A DNA stretch of 64,000 nt from Rostratula benghalensis (GCA_013399305.1 VXAI01000098.1:512431-576430); one strand, 5' to 3'; shown: positions 26,663 through 41,095, numbered from the stretch's first letter. Numbers and translations: made by a program. Notes: generated by a model from the sequence alone, not told the origin.

Positions 26663-29600
26663 TTGTGAAGGCTGTAGCAGGGACACCAGGCTTGGTACTA
26701 TCTGCTTTATGCAGCTGATATTCCTTGTGACTTCAGCGAGTGAGTTGCCTGCATTAACAGTGCAGGACTGCTGAGTGCCTGCCCACAACCTTCATTCCAG
26801 CTCCTTAACCCCTTGCATGGGCTGAAAGGCTGCGTGTGTTGAGTTCAGGTATCCCAATTCAGGCTGTGGCTCAGGATGGAGTACATACTGCAGGACTAGA
26901 CATTTGCCTGTGTCAGAGAACATAGAGTCTCTAGAGGTTATGTCATGGGGCTGCCTTTGCAGGTAGAAGAGAGGTACGAATGGATACGGTGTCAGCTGGG
27001 CTACATGTGCTTCATGGCTTTCCCTGTGTCTGGAGAAACCAAAGGGTGTGAGGGGTGGGGTGATGTTGTGGCTTTTGTGTCAGGCGCTGCTGTTTGCTGA
27101 ATGAGGTACCTGCCCAGGAATTCAGCTAGGGATGTTTCTCCTCCAAGCTCTGCAGTATTCTGGGATGTCCTGGGGAGGCTGCAGAGCTCATTTCCTAAGC
27201 GCCTGGCACTGAGTCTGCCTCCCAGCACTCCAGCAGCCATGCAAAGCTGCAGGGAGGCCATGAGGTGAGGCATGTTTGAGCTGTTACCTGGGTAACAGCT
27301 AAACATTGACTTCAGATAATAATTGTAAAATAACTTAGCGTCAGGGCGATGAGGTGGGGAGAGAGAGGGGCTGCCACTGCCCATGGTCCCGGGGAGCCCC
27401 ATAAAATCCTCAGTGAAAAGCTACTTGCGTAAGCCAAATTGCTTGCAGCTCAGCCTGTGCTCAGAGCTCTTGACAAACTACACCCAGGCAGAGGTACTGT
27501 GCTGTCCTGGTCCTTTCAGGTGGCCTCCTTTATCATCACATCCCGCTGCCTGCCACTGCTCTGTGCCCCTTGGTGCACTCCCTAGTGTCCCTGAGCAGCA
27601 ATCTGTGTCCCTTGCACCCAGGAGGTTAGGTAGATTTTAGCCAGTGATAGGTTACTTCTGGATTTCACTACTGAAATGCACTAAGGAATCACTAAGGGCA
27701 GGTTGTAATTCTGCCAGTGTTGGTCCAATACTGTTCCTGGGTGTACTGATACGTGTGTTGGGGACAGACTATGACCTTGTTCTGCATAGAAGTGGCCTGG
27801 GAACTATGAGCGTGGATCAGTCATGACTTGGCATCTTGCTTTTCTGTGACAATAGTTTGGCTTGAATGGGAAGCAATAAGTTGTCCCTAGATTATTAGAT
27901 TGCCTCCAAAATGGAGGCATCCTGTTTGTCTGGTTTGTAGGTTGTATAACATACAGTCATTAAAAATTACTAGTACTGTTCTGTCTCTGTGGTAAAGCTG
28001 GCCCTGGTGCAGTGGGAACTCGCTTCCAGACAGATGGAGCTGTAGCATTAGGTAGTCATGGGAGGGATGGGATTATGTTTGACAAGCAGCATGAGGTCAC
28101 TTTTTCAGTCCCCTTCGGGTGGGATATATCAACAGGCTGCCATTTGCCTTGAATGCAGTGACTAATTTTTTTATTTTTTTTTAAATCTGCTTATGCTGCT
28201 TCCCTTCCCCACTTAACTCATTCTCACCCTCTGCCTTTCCTTGTTTCAATCAGAGCTGACAAAACTGTGAACTACATTAAATGATGGCATTTGCCACGGA
28301 GTCACAGGTTAGCCATGAGCACGTTTCTCACAGTAGCCAACACACCATAAGATCATACACTGGCCTACCCTCCAGTCAGCCACTTGCCAGCTCCTGCAGC
28401 CATCTCTACACGTCCATACAATAAGAACAGTTATCCTTTTGCCTGCCTTATACCCTTAGACTGTGACCCACGTAGGTCTTGGCAATGGGATTAAAACTGC
28501 AGTGGAATCCTGAGGATCGGATAAAAAGATACCGCAACTGCAGTGGCATTAAAGGCTCACCCAACATTTCCCTTATGGATTGTTAGAAAATGGAGCGTGG
28601 GCTGCAGGCCCACTTCTGAAGGTGACTGGCATGAATTCTAAGAAGATCGTAGAGAACTTCCCAGTTTGCCAGCAGATCCATTTATGGCAAGGTCTAAAGT
28701 TAGCAAATCTGTAAGTGGTTTTGAGGGGAAGCACCAGCAGGCCAGCAAAAGCTGGGTGGTAGGATGGCGGCTTATACAGTGCAGGGGATAGATGGTTTGG
28801 TTTGGATACCAGTGCCAAAGCCTGAATGAGGCCCAGCAGGACTGGGAGAAGTGGAAAATGCAAAAGCCATTGTACAGTGAGCTGTTAAAGTACATTCCCT
28901 CCACCCACATGCAACCTTGGTCTGAACTGTCTTTGAGTGGCTCTCATACTCAGTCACCACCAGGTTAGTTCCAAGCCAAATGGCCATGGTAATAAAACCC
29001 AGCTTTTCTCCCAGAAGGGCTGGAGCTGAAGGCTGACAGTCCAGGACTGACAGTGTATCTCATCAGCTGGCTGGAGAAAATGGGTATCAGCTGGTGTAAA
29101 TCCTCACCCAGTGAGGGAGAGAACACTGGGAATAAACCTGCTCCAGATCTTTGCCTCCGAACAAGGTGTTCCTGGTATCTGCCTGGAGTTTGTCCTACCA
29201 CATCTTGTTAAAAATAAGGCAACTGTTTCTGTGCAAGTGAGGCAGGCGTTTTCACTCCCTGCCTGTTTGGTTGGCTCCTGGAATTACACCAGGTCATTCT
29301 TTCTGGTGAGGAGTGCTTGGGGGTGGAGGTGGGAGGAGAGGAATGAAACGTAGCTGACCTTGGAAGTTGCTGTCTGTGATTGCCCTTGGTAGCAAAGAAA
29401 GCCTCCACACTAGTGTCTGTGCTAGCAATGACAGTCAGCATTGCAACTCCTGAGAGCTTCAGAGTATACTGGACCTCTCACTCTGCAGAGATTGTGGATC
29501 TAACAATTTCTTCAGCTGCAGTTTCTCTCCAACGGCAGAACTCTTATAGCTGTAAATGCTGGAATTGAAGCATTAGCATTTCTGTTTAGCCAACTCTACT

Positions 29601-32294
29601 GGAAGTAAATTAATAGCATTTATACAGCACTTCAGATGTTTAGTTTATGCTCAGGCATTAGATACTTACTATGCAGAAAAGCTACTTAAATGAGTGAGTG
29701 AATTCCAGGGCAGAAATAAATCCTTTCTTGGTCTCCTCTTCAGGAAACCTTAGTGGCTGCTGGGGATCCATGGGGATGAATGTCTCTGAAGAGCTGGGAG
29801 CTCTCTGAGTGTAGGGGTGGTATGTGGAAGGTGCTGCCTGAACCTTTCTGGGTTCCTGTAGGCTGCTGTCTGTAGTGACCTTCTGTGCCATCACTGGAGT
29901 GACAGCCATATGCCTGGGGAGGCCTTGCTGGTGGTTCAGTGCTCCAGTTACCCGGGGGTTTATGCTGGTGGCTGAGAAGTTGCAGTTGCCCAAGTGAGTG
30001 CCTTTCCCCTGCACTGGGCAAAGACAGTTAAGGGTGCTGGTGGAGGGGCAGAGATCCCTAAGTGGGAGGAACTGGATCTATGGAAACAGCAAGTAGATGC
30101 TGAAGTCTTCCGTGTTTTGTTTGCTCATCAGAAGAGAATGCTGTGCTGTAGGCATAGGGAAAAGGTGTGAGTAGGAAGTGTGTAGGGAAGGGGGGAGCCT
30201 CTCCCACCAAGAATATGTGCTTTGTACTCTACATTGCTCTGCTTTTCAGCTAGCCAGCAAAATGAAAAACATGTGAGGGGTGGAGCAGGAGGGCAGGGAT
30301 TTATGGGTTGTTTTATAGGAGATGATATAAAACGCTTTTATTTCAAATTCTGTTGTGTTAATTTCCTCTCTCCTTCCCTTGCTCTTTTCTCAAACATGCA
30401 GGAGGGGGGCAGAGCAGGTTAGATCCCAGCCTCTGCTGTCACAGCATAAATCTATCTACAGAATGCCTGTGGTCAATGGCTAGCCCACCCCTTCTATTAC
30501 CATGCCACTGATTCTGGCTTCTGGGAAATGAAACATGGAGCCAGGTGATGTCTCTGTGCTGTGGGCACTTCTGTCTGTGCTGATTCACCAGCTCTTCCAA
30601 CCACTGTGCTGAAATGTGGAGTTACAGTAACAGTGTGAACAGTTTTCTTTATAAATAACCATCCTGCAAAAGCACTCAGGTGGGGAAGAGAGTGGGAAGC
30701 TGAGAGCGTTCATGAAACCATTTCTCATTCAGTAAAACCAGCCTAGCCCCACAAGAAAATTACAAAGCGACAAAAAGACACTAAAAGAGGAATAAAATAG
30801 CTCTGTACGTAATTAAAACACATAATCGAGCAAAAGTAAAAGAGCTCCTTTAAGAGTAGAAAGAGTGCCAGCAAGACACATTTCAGGAGGAAGGGTGTTC
30901 CAGGCTGGTGGCCCCAGCAGAGCAAAAGCTCCAGAGTCTTGGAAGCGCCTCACACAACAGTGCAACCTCTGACAGACAGTGAGTGTCGAGTCCCATCTCA
31001 CCAGGAGTCCTGGTCATCAGTGAAATGAACACAACTCACACAGGATCCACAAAATGATGCCTGTGACAGTATCACTAAGTGGACTTAATGTGACTGAGGA
31101 AGCACGTTGCAGCAAGGACACTGAGGCAGCCCTTCAGCATCAGGAAAAAGGGAAAGGACTGGACTCTGAAAAGTTTTTGGGCCCAGGTTTAGTCCCAGAA
31201 GAGATCTTGAGATATTTCAGGGCATTATTCTGAAGTTCTTAGGAGGCAGTGAGGGGAGAGGAAGGACCTGGTGATCAACAGTGTTGAATTTCTAGAAAAA
31301 GAGGCAGGGCTGATAAAGCTGTAACACAGGACACTCAGTCCTTGTGGGGCTTACTGGTGTACTGCAAGATCCACATTGTAACATTACAGAACTTATTTAA
31401 ATTAGAATCCTCATTCACTGAATGAAAAACAAACCCAGGAAAAAAACCCAAACCATATGTTCAAATTATAGCAATTATTGCCCTTGTTTCTATAAAACTT
31501 AATCCTTATCATGAGCTATTAGACCAAGTCTTTTTAAAAGCCTTGTTGGACAGAAAGGTTTACTGAGATAAATCTGGAGGTCGTGCAGAGCTGTAATGTT
31601 GTAGCTGAAGCCTCATTAATTTCAGGCGATCTGTGCACAGACTTGAGGCAGAATCAGGAATCAGGGATGAGGTAAAGGAAGTAGTCCAGGAATAACCCAG
31701 TGAACCTTGTTATGGTAAGGCATGGAAAATGCTTGGTTTCAACCTCGTTACTTAATTCTGGAGCGAGGACAGCCAAAGTCAAGCGACAGGAAAGGTTGGA
31801 AAGGATTGTTTAAAGCTAAACTAATGATAATAATAACGCACATATGGAAGGTAATAAATCTGAAGGGATGGGCAGCCATTTTGCTAAGCACTTTATGCTT
31901 ATGTTAGCTAATAAAAAAGCAGAGCATTTGGTAACTGAGCTCATCTCCTCTGTGCATTCCATCCTTACTTAAATTAATTTTTTCCTCTTTAAAAAACAAA
32001 AACCCCAAGTCATTACACAAACCCAGAGCATGATGCCTAATGCCAGTGCTTTTTTAACCAAAAGGATAATGAATTGTGGTATTGATGTGAATTTACAGCT
32101 GGAAATGGTACTGGGAGCATTGTCTGTGTATGCATTGCAGCATTCTCACACAACCCTGGCTTTCAAGGACTGAGATGAAGACATGCTGAGGAAGTAGTGT
32201 AGCTGCCAGAGCCTTTGGACTCCCCAGGGAAAGAGATGCTTGGGCAAAGAGATGCTAATAATAAAAGGATGTCAGTGTGGCTCAAATTAAAACT
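26663..32294. other. Intergenic sequence, no supported gene
   Basis: Nothing coding is supported. The longest open frame (minus strand, 27001-27402) has no family resemblance I can name. A weak MIR-like end (ttgctaagcactttatgct) lies near 31.88 kb. Confidence 0.7.
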
Positions 32295-32524
32295 GCATGG
32301 CATGGAATATTCCTTTGACCAGTTGGGGTCAGCTATCCCTGCTGTGCCCCCCAGCCTACTCACTGGTGGGATGGTGTGAGGAGCAGAAAAGGCCTTGACA
32401 CTGCTCAGCAATAACTGAAACATCCCTGTACTATCAACACTGTTTCCAGCATAAATCCAAAACATAGCCCCATACCAGTGACTGTGAAGAAAATTAACGC
32501 TGCCCCAGCCAAAACCAGCACAGA
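32295..32524 (-). mobile_element. Truncated LTR of the same avian family, minus strand
   Basis: Read on the minus strand, the sequence begins 'tgctggttttggctgggg' near 32524. It continues through 'ggtatggggctatgttttgg', 'acagggatgtttcagttatt', 'gctgagcag', 'caaggccttttctgct', 'cagctgaccccaactgg' and 'tattccatgccatg' near 32295. It shares the 'cagctgaccccaactgg' block and its order with the copy at 40592-41044. Relative to that family it has two internal deletions, one after gctgagcag and one before the cagctgacc block. It loses similarity after tattccatgcc, so the downstream half is missing or too diverged to see. Confidence 0.75.
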
Positions 32525-35500
32525 TGTCGACACAAACTGTCTCCCCCTTTGGGGATATTATTGTTCAGTGATTCTGGTTGTGGCCATTTTTCACCTCTGC
32601 CACTCAAAGACAAGATTTATAGTTGCTCTATAAGACAGTGTAACTGCATTTGGTTTGCATTGTCTGTCTGTTCTTGATACCTCAGACCAGTTCCTTTGTA
32701 TCCAGGACAGACCCTTTCACTGTTCAGTTGCTCTTCTACAGCTGTCCTTTGCCTGTTAAGTCAGGTATTTTGCTGGGTTTTATTTAAGCGTAGAGCGATG
32801 GGCTTTGATAACGGTTGCTTTTTTCTTGGGATGGCCAAAAGGAAGAAAATCCAAAGAGAAGGAAAGAGAGTGAAAGAAAGATGGAACAGAAAAGGGCATA
32901 AGGGTTTATTTGTACGTACACACCGTGACATAGTGGAGAGCCCTGGCTGTGTCCTCAGTGAGGCTGGGGAATCTGCCTCTGCCATATTCCATTTAGGGGT
33001 TGAGCTACAGCCTCTGGATTGTCTTCAGCTACACCAAAGTTGAAGAGCTGTCATGCTGTCACTCCATTGGTTGTGCATGTAACTTCATGGAAGCATCTTA
33101 AGGCTTCAGAGCTTCAGGGTTCACTGGAATGGTTTAGTATGAGTCCAGTTCTATCATTTTTGTTTGGGTAGGGAAGGAAAGAGATGTTGCGTGGCAGATG
33201 CAGGCCATGGTTAGTGGTTCTCATGCTTTGTTGTGCTGGAACTAGAATGTTCCCCTCAAACTGGCATATTGCCCTGGGAGGGTGGGAAGCACCAACCCGG
33301 AGCCTGTACCTTTTAAATTCCCCACCCAGCCCACTCCTCATTCATGAGATGTTTGATCCCTGAGCTCACTCCTGAATGGGGTCCAGGTAGCTCCTTAGTG
33401 CTTCCACTGCTCATCCTGGAGCCCTGGATCACAGATTCTCCCCCCATATGTTCCCTATTAATCCTATCTTACCTAGAGAGAAACTGGCTATGGGGCTGGG
33501 GCAAAATGGGTTCTCGGAGAGGGATGCTGCAATTCTTTCCCACTGCTCCCCTTTTCATTCTCTGGAAATCAGGATTCTTTCTGCTTAGTCTTTTAACAGT
33601 CTCCCAATAACCAAGGGCTCTCAGTCCCTCATTCCAATCGATTGTGCCTCCTACTCTCCTGGAGAGAAAAAGCCAAGACTGTAAATTGTTGGTCTCAGTG
33701 GCATCCTCTTCCCACAAGCTCTTGAATCCATGTCAGTGTAGAAAAAAATAATTTTCTTTTGCTGGTTTTAATTTTAGCCAGTTTCTCATTCCCTGAATGC
33801 CCTTCTTGTTCCTGTGCAGCCAGCCTGCTGCCCCTGGTGTTGGGTCAGCCCTGCAGTGGTGGTGTGACACGGTATTAAAATGGTAGCTGTTCCTTGGTGT
33901 CTTGGCCCTGAAAGTGGAACTAAGCCCATTTTAGCAATGACGAGATGCTTAGTAACTGCCGCCAAGTCTTGTAACAAGCCAGGCATCTCCAAACCTCCAT
34001 CTGTAGCATCTGAGTGCAGCTGACTGGGAGGCAGAACACATGGTGACAGACAACTGCTGACCTTTGGGCAAGGCAGTCTCTGCCCTGGTCTCATCCCTGC
34101 TTGCTCGTTTTTGGCCTGCTGTCTTTGTGCTTCAGCTTTCCACATGTAAAACAGGAGGGGTCAATGATCACTCACTGGAGAATGAGACAGAGAGGCAGAA
34201 TTCAAATTATGTGTGTATACTTTATAGCCTTTAGGATGTTCGTTAAATCACTCAAAGTGCTCTCAGTGGAATTTTGCTGACAGAATAGCCGGGTGAGATG
34301 TCTCCTCTCTGTGTCAGTAAATAAATATCCTGCATGCTCCTACACCTCTGGACTTTGGATGCTCTTTCAGACGTACACTTCTCCCAAGGCTTCTCCCAAA
34401 ATATGAGCAATGACCTCAGCCATTCTTAGGGCAGCTGAGTGCTATCAGTATCTTCATCACCACCAGAGAGATTTCTTTGATGGTGATCCTGGCAGGGATG
34501 CACTTTGGAGAAGAGAACAGACCTTTACACATGTTTCATTCTCCTGACAGACACCCACTTAATACAGGCTTCTAGATTCCTTCCACCAGGTGCTTTGTCT
34601 GCTCTAAGTTTCTGACCTTCAGTGTTTTCAGGAAAGAAACATAATTCCTCATGCTCTTGTTTGACTGTGGTGCTGGGTTTTTTTTGAATGCCAGAAAACA
34701 GCTGAATTGTAGGCATCTATCAGGTTTGTTGGACTATTTTACCCATATTTCAGCTAGCTGAGGACTTGAAAGAGAACTGTTACAGAATTGTCAGACCCAG
34801 CTCCAGCTGCACTCTGGAAAAAGAGTAACTGACTTCAGTGGGAGCTGGATTATTGGGACCTAAAACAGTTAGTGCAGTGGTGCTGCAATGTCTTTCATCT
34901 CAAAGTTGCTGGGTGAAATCCAGACTACGCTAGTAATGGTTGGGAAGCTGCCAGCTGCTAATGATGTGGAACAAGTTGGTGAGTCCTTGCTCCAGTTTGT
35001 AGGAAGCCACCAGACAAAACAAGTCCCAGGAATAGCCAGCTCAACCCTTTCTCAGTTGGATTCATGCTGTACTGGCAAGGGAGTAATTTAGGAACTTCCC
35101 TGATGTGGCTCCTGTGGTGTCTGAGCTGTGGAGGCCACAATGCTTCTGTGGACATTTATCCTCATGAAATTCCCTAGAAATTCTCAACATGCTATAAAAA
35201 CAGTGTCTGGAACATAGTGCTTTCCCAGATCTGGCCCACTCTCCTGGTGCTGTGTTATGTTCATAGCATAACCACAAAACCCATCTTCTGCTTTGATTTC
35301 CCTGCCTGGACTGAATACCTGCACTCTGCAGTGCTCTGTCTTTCAGCATCTATAGGTGAAGTGTGTTGTGTGTCAGAAGAGCAGACATCAAATTCAAAGG
35401 ATGCCTGAAGCAAGGAAGATGTTAACTTTCTAACAACATCCCACTGGGCATGTGAAGCAGTGCAGGAGATTGGACAGTGGATATTTTTCCCAATTTGAGA

Positions 35501-38500
35501 TCAATACTGGAAAACGTGTACAGATCATCTGTACGACTGTTGAGACAAGCAGATGCAAGCAAGCATATCTCTTGGGTCCACCTGGCTGAGAAAAATGAAA
35601 GTAAAGGTGATGACAGCCAGGAAGCAGGTCATACTTTGCTGTCTGGCTCAAACAAGAGAGGTGCTGAAACAATGCTAGTGGCTTTGTTTTCCCAGGGCTT
35701 CAGAAGAAGTCATTGATGACAGACCCTTTTAGAACTGATCTCCCCTTTGAGATGTGTTTCGTGAAGAGGAGCAGAAGCAACAAGGCAGAGTGTCTTCAGA
35801 GTGTGCAGGGCGATGATAGGCACATATAGGCAAAACTGAAGGCGCAGTCAGAGAACATGCACATGATCTGTTTCAGATCAAACTTTATATGCCTAACTCC
35901 TCGCTGCTTTAAAGCAGCTCTGCTTCTAACATTGCTCCTACAGTGCTCTCTGCTGGGGAATGAGAGGTAGAGGCAAGCATGGCTGCAAGTATCCTCTAGC
36001 TAGAAGGTAGACAACCCTCACAGGCTGAGGAGAGATGTACAAATTTAGCTTATGTGTTGCTCGAGTGAATGTATACAACATCTTCTGGCCCACTGGTACA
36101 AACAGGCTGAGCCTGTGCTCCAGGAATTTCCAGCCAACGCAGAAGCAGGTGGCATAAATGTCTCTGGACAGAGGATGTTGCTGTTCTGTTGGGGTGACAG
36201 TGGGTCCCCAGGTTTCTCACGCAGCCTGGAGCACACTCAGGCTGCCCAGTCAAGACACCCAGCTGGAGTCATGTGTAACAGACTCCTTAATGAGCTTGGC
36301 AAGATAATTAGCGTCTTTTACGGCTTCTACTGTGCTGCTGGCCATGGTAAATAAAGAGTAAATTTCACCAGGATCATTGATCACCCGGGAAACCATAAAC
36401 TGTTGATCACCCAGCTAGGCTAGCTAGCAAAGGCCCTGATGACCTTGCATTTGGTGATGGAAGAGCACTTTTGTCACCTTAACACAAGTCATTTTTAGAA
36501 GCTGATAATGGTAGCCTGGTGAAAAAAACACCACATTTCTGTGCTGCTAAATGATGCTTCCACCAGAGGGCTCTGCGGTTTTACCTTCACGCCCAGCAGG
36601 GCTTCTAGTGTAGAGGAGCAATCAGGTGAAAAGGTACATTTTTTAATCAAAATGTTGATTCCAGCCATATGGTGTTATGTTACGATAGAGTCCTCCCCTT
36701 TAATTAGTATTCTTTAGAGGCAGTGCTGGCCATAAATAGCCTGTAGCTACTTTACTAACATTATATAAACTCTCAATACCTTGCAACTTTTCCCTAAACC
36801 TTCTTAGTTTAGATATATTGTGATATATTGCCTCATATCCCACAACAAATAAAGAACTAAGCAGAAAACTGCTCATAGATAGACAGTCTTGGTAATTGCC
36901 TAAGAAACCTACTCTTAGCTGCTGCAATGTATTAAATTTAAATTGCTATGCTGGGCTGTAGGTTTGATGACTGAGGAGGAGTCAGCTCTGTCAGTTCTGC
37001 AGCCCACAGTAGACATCTCCTAAATTGTTTCCACATGAATTAGGAGAGATCAAGTACCAAACTACAATGGGAACTGCATGTCTCTGGCAGTGCCAAGGGA
37101 TGTAAAGCAAATGCAGATGCTTCTGTATGAGTTGAGTTTTTAAAGAAGTCATCAAAGGCCTGGTAAATCTCACACAGGGGGCAGGCAGGGATGCAGTCTG
37201 CCCTTATGGTATTCTGGTACTCAACAGAAAACATCCTGATGCTGCCCGTCTTTGCTTTTGTATGGAGCCATAGGATGCAGGGCACACATCAGAGTGAAGT
37301 TATAAACAGTATAAAGTTTGCTGACCTTCATCTGTCCTACCTCAGCCTAGCCCACATGGGAATAGAGAAACTGGAAATCAGGCCCTACAGCTTTAATGCT
37401 GAGAATTGTAACGTGACCTCCCTCCTGCGCAGGTAACCCTGCCATGCCAGTCAGTGAACCGACTCCACAGGGCTGTACTCAAAAACAACACCGCTCTGGA
37501 CACATCCTTCCCTGGGTCTCAGATCACAGACAGTTCCTGCTAGAAACCCTTGTCCAGAGGGTTTTCTGGGAAGCTGCTTGATGAGTGGCTCTCTTGAGCC
37601 TACGCCTCCCGCACACCCCCCCGGCATGGGCTGCCACCCAAGACAGGGGCCCTGGCGCTGCCCTCCTGCCTGGCAGCTGCTCTTGCTCCTGCCCGGCCCT
37701 TCGCCGTACAGAAAAGCCCAGTTACCAACTGACAGCTGTGAGAGATTCTTCAAAGTGCACAGCATAAGGGCAGGGAAAGAGCAAAGGCACAGCAACAGAG
37801 TAAAACAAACTGAGGGAAAGGACACCCAACCCACGTGCACATTCTGAAGGACCCTACCTGCTCCAGTTACTTAAAATGTTTTTTTTTTACCTTTGTGCAC
37901 AGATCTCTCCTCGACCACCCCTGCCATAGCAATTTTCCACCTTTTCTCATACAGCTTGCACCACTCTGCCCTGTCAGATCCTGTCAGGATCAGCTTCCCC
38001 AAGTCTTTGTGTCCCTAAAACAGCTCACCAAAACCTTGCCTACTTGAACATTTCACCTTCTTCCTTTCCTTCCCACGTCACAGTCACCCCATCCACTGTT
38101 GTGCAGGGAGGGTGATTTCTCCTTCCTTTCCTCTGCCCCCTGCTTGAGGCAGGTTTTCTTCTGTTACTCAGGTCCATTTCCACCCTGTGAAGGACTGCTT
38201 GGCACCTCCCCAGGCTCTGCAAACCCATTTGAGCTGGGAGCTGGTTTGCTGGGGGGCTAGAAATAACCTTTACCACTGCACCTCTCTCCACCAACTGTTG
38301 TGTTTGTGCACATCCACACACTGTGAGAAGGGCTGCTTTGCCTCTGTGGGACTGGGAGCATAAGACTGAGGGTCAAGACTGGTTTTGATGTGTGGAGAGA
38401 GCTTTTTTGCTTAGGCGTGTGAGAAAAAGCTTGGCCGAGCCCTGCTGAACTACGTGTATGCATGTGAAATAGGGCCCTGCGTGTGTGTGAAAGCAAAAGG

Positions 38501-40591
38501 CTAATAGCCTTTTGGCATTTGTAGTTTATTTATGTGTGTAAATGAGAATATTTTGGCCCAGTTTTCACTGTGGATATATGTGTGTTTATGTGATTCCTCA
38601 CCTATTTGCAGGGTGCATACCACAAGTCTCAGCAAGGGGGTCCTTGATGCCAATTCTGTTTGTTGGTGTTACCAGGTGCCACAGATGTGTTTTCTCAATG
38701 CTTTTACCTACCTGGAAGCTTTTGTCATTGTGATAAGGTCAGTGGCTTTTTCTGGCTGGTGAGAGGCACTATAAAAGAGGTGTGCCTCCAAAGATCACAC
38801 GGTGGTTGAATCAATACCTCAAGCAAACAAAAGAGATATGTTAATAGAGTCATCTGCATGCTGATAAACCTGCAGCTCTCTTCTGAGTCATCTCCTCTCC
38901 ACGTTCTTTTATTCTTAGATTCATTTGCATGATCCATTGGTATTATGTTTTAGAGAAAACTTTATTTATCCCACTGTTCGACAGGCCCTCAGCATCCTTG
39001 ATGTTCTTACAACTAGGAAATCCATATTGCTGCCTGGATTGCTGGTATATATTCTAGGTCATTACAAAGAATAGAATCTCAATGACAACTTGGGGCCTCA
39101 GGATCCCAGGATATGTGGGGACCAGGTGCTCAGAGCTGTAACTTTGCCTCAGATCCTATTTGCACTCAATGCTGTATTCAAGCCTTAATTTCAGCAAACT
39201 CTGTAGACAAGGGATGCTATCACCCTTGTCCACCAGAGTGATTCTGCTTCAGTCAATCCTACCTTACTCTTCAGCCACCACACAAGAACACTTAGAGGCA
39301 ACCATTCTTTACAGCACCCTAGGGCTAATCTTCTCAAAAAGGAACAGAAAGGTCTAGAAGGGCAGTTCTTTGGAGAGTGATTATTCGGGGCAGGCACACC
39401 CAAACAGCACTGACCACAGCGTGGGTCCAGGTATTGCTTCATCTCTTGATTTTAACACTTAAGCTGTTTTGGGGGTTTGTGGCTTTTTTTGTATCTTGGT
39501 GTAGGTTGAAGTCTGAATGCTGGGAATATGCACACCCAAATTTCAAACTCCAGTGCTTAGAAGTGTTAGGACTGGGAAGTTTGGTTCGAGCCATAAGACA
39601 GGAGTGAAGTTCATGCCTGGATCTGAATTTAAGCTCTGAAGCTGTTTGTTCAAGTCAAGGATAATAGAAAACTCATGTATATGGAAAATATGCAGACCGA
39701 GGGCCTTTTTGTAGATGTTAATGTCTTCCTCAGGATTTTAACTTTAATGTTAAAAGCCAGACATTCCTAAATGTCCTGGCTGTGAAATTAACCCACAGCA
39801 TGTAAATTGATGGCTTTTATCCTACAGATGTGTGTAAATCACTGCACTGGGCCAAAGTTCTGCCACTGACTTTAGGGCTGTGTAAATCTGAATAACCTCC
39901 TGTCCTGTGTCCCTTAACTACAAATACTTCTAAAGATCATTGTTGATCCACCTCTCAGAAATACCCAGAGTCACTTACCCAGCAGTGCAGATGGCTGAGC
40001 TTTCCCCCAGGACATTCAAAGGGCCAGAGGAACACTGCAGGCTTTGAATATGTAAACAGCACTTTTGACTTTTTTGTTGGATTAGCCAAATAACTCAGAT
40101 GTTTCCTCTGTTTTTAATATTAATATAAAACCAGAAGAGCCGTTCACATAAACAAGAGCTTGATGATTCTGGAATCCCTGGGGAGCAGGGAGGGTGGAGG
40201 ACTATTCCATACTGCTCACTGGATGCTGCTATCCGTACGTGCCAGAGCAGAGGCTGCAGCCCAGCGGGATTTTCATGTTTCTGTGTGTCCATGCACATCT
40301 ATGCCCTTCCTGCAGGGTCTCAGCCTAAATTAAGCCTACCCCATCCACCCTTGGAGTGTGCACCTCAAGGACACACAGTGAAAGGCCAACTTCTCTGCAA
40401 GGAGAGGTCACTGACACAGCTGATGGGATTTACAGTGCTGGAGCTGTCTACGCCTGTAGTTCACACCACCAAGGCCCTGGCCTGAGCTCCCATCTCTCTG
40501 TGCCAGTTTACCTTACACCCATACACGAGAGCAGGTTTACACCTAAAAACCTGGACCCAAAGCAGACCTGGGCTTTAGCGTTGGCTCCTGT
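32525..40591. other. Intergenic sequence upstream of SLC25A33, no supported gene
   Basis: Apart from the MIR-like relic at 34.1 kb, I see no gene, RNA or named repeat. The segment lies between two LTR copies of the same family, but these are in opposite orientations and one is truncated, and no retroviral gag or pol reading frame lies between them, so they do not bound a provirus. Confidence 0.7.
34060..34160 (+). repeat. MIR-like SINE relic
   Basis: Sequence ctgacctttgggcaaggcag, then tttgtgcttcagctttccac and atgtaaaacaggagg, follows the MIR central pattern (ttgggcaagtca ... tctgtgcctcagtttcc ... atctgtaaaatggg). Confidence 0.5.
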
Positions 40592-41044
40592 CGTGCTTTC
40601 AGCTGGGACAGAGTTCACTTTGGTGCTGGGTTTGGGATGGGAACAGCGTGCCCGGGCAGTGCTGGTTGCGGTTGTTGCTGAGCTCTCAAGGGCTGTTCTC
40701 CCCACACCGCCCCACCTGCGATGGGCTTTGGGGCACAAGGGGTTGGTTGGGAGGGGACACAGCCAGGACAGCTGACCCCAACTGGCCAAAGGGACATTCC
40801 ACCCCATGGGGTGTCACGCTCAGCGGACAGAGCTGGGGAAGGAGGGGGTACATTCAGGGCGATGCCGTTTGTCTCCCCACGTCACCGTTACTTGTGATGG
40901 AGCCTTTCTTCCCTTTCTGCCCGGAGGGAGCAGGGAATGAACCCTTTGTTGTGCTTCGCTTGGGTGGGCGCCTTTTGCTACCGATTGAACTGCCTTTACC
41001 TCAACCCACGAGGTTTTTTCCTCACAATTTCCCTTCCCCACCCC
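40592..41044 (+). mobile_element. Solo LTR of an avian endogenous retrovirus-like element, sense to SLC25A33
   Basis: This stretch follows, in order, the layout of an LTR that is widespread in bird genomes. The sequence shows an opening 'agctgggacagagtt', then 'gttgttgctgagc', 'gggaggggacacagccagg', 'cagctgaccccaactggcc', 'gtttgtctccccacgtcacc', 'gttacttgtgatggagcc' and 'tttacctcaacccacgag'. No internal retroviral gene adjoins it, so it is a solo LTR. The TATA position of the family reads gcggacagag here and the AT-rich polyadenylation area reads attgaactg, so both look decayed. The 3' boundary is unclear because the sequence grades into the CpG island and could extend to about 41095. The family assignment (ERVL-like) is from memory and uncertain. 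Confidence 0.8.
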
Positions 41045-41095
41045 GCCGGGGCGGCAAGCCAGGGGCAGGACGGCCGGGGGTGAGGCTGCGCGCCG

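Noticed and set aside
1..41000. The microRNA miR-34a, which lies in the same chromosomal neighbourhood in vertebrates
   Set aside because: I looked for its mature sequence in both orientations and did not see it in the window.
32295..41044. The two LTRs as ends of one provirus
   Set aside because: They are in opposite orientations, one is truncated, and no gag, pol or env-like reading frame lies between them.
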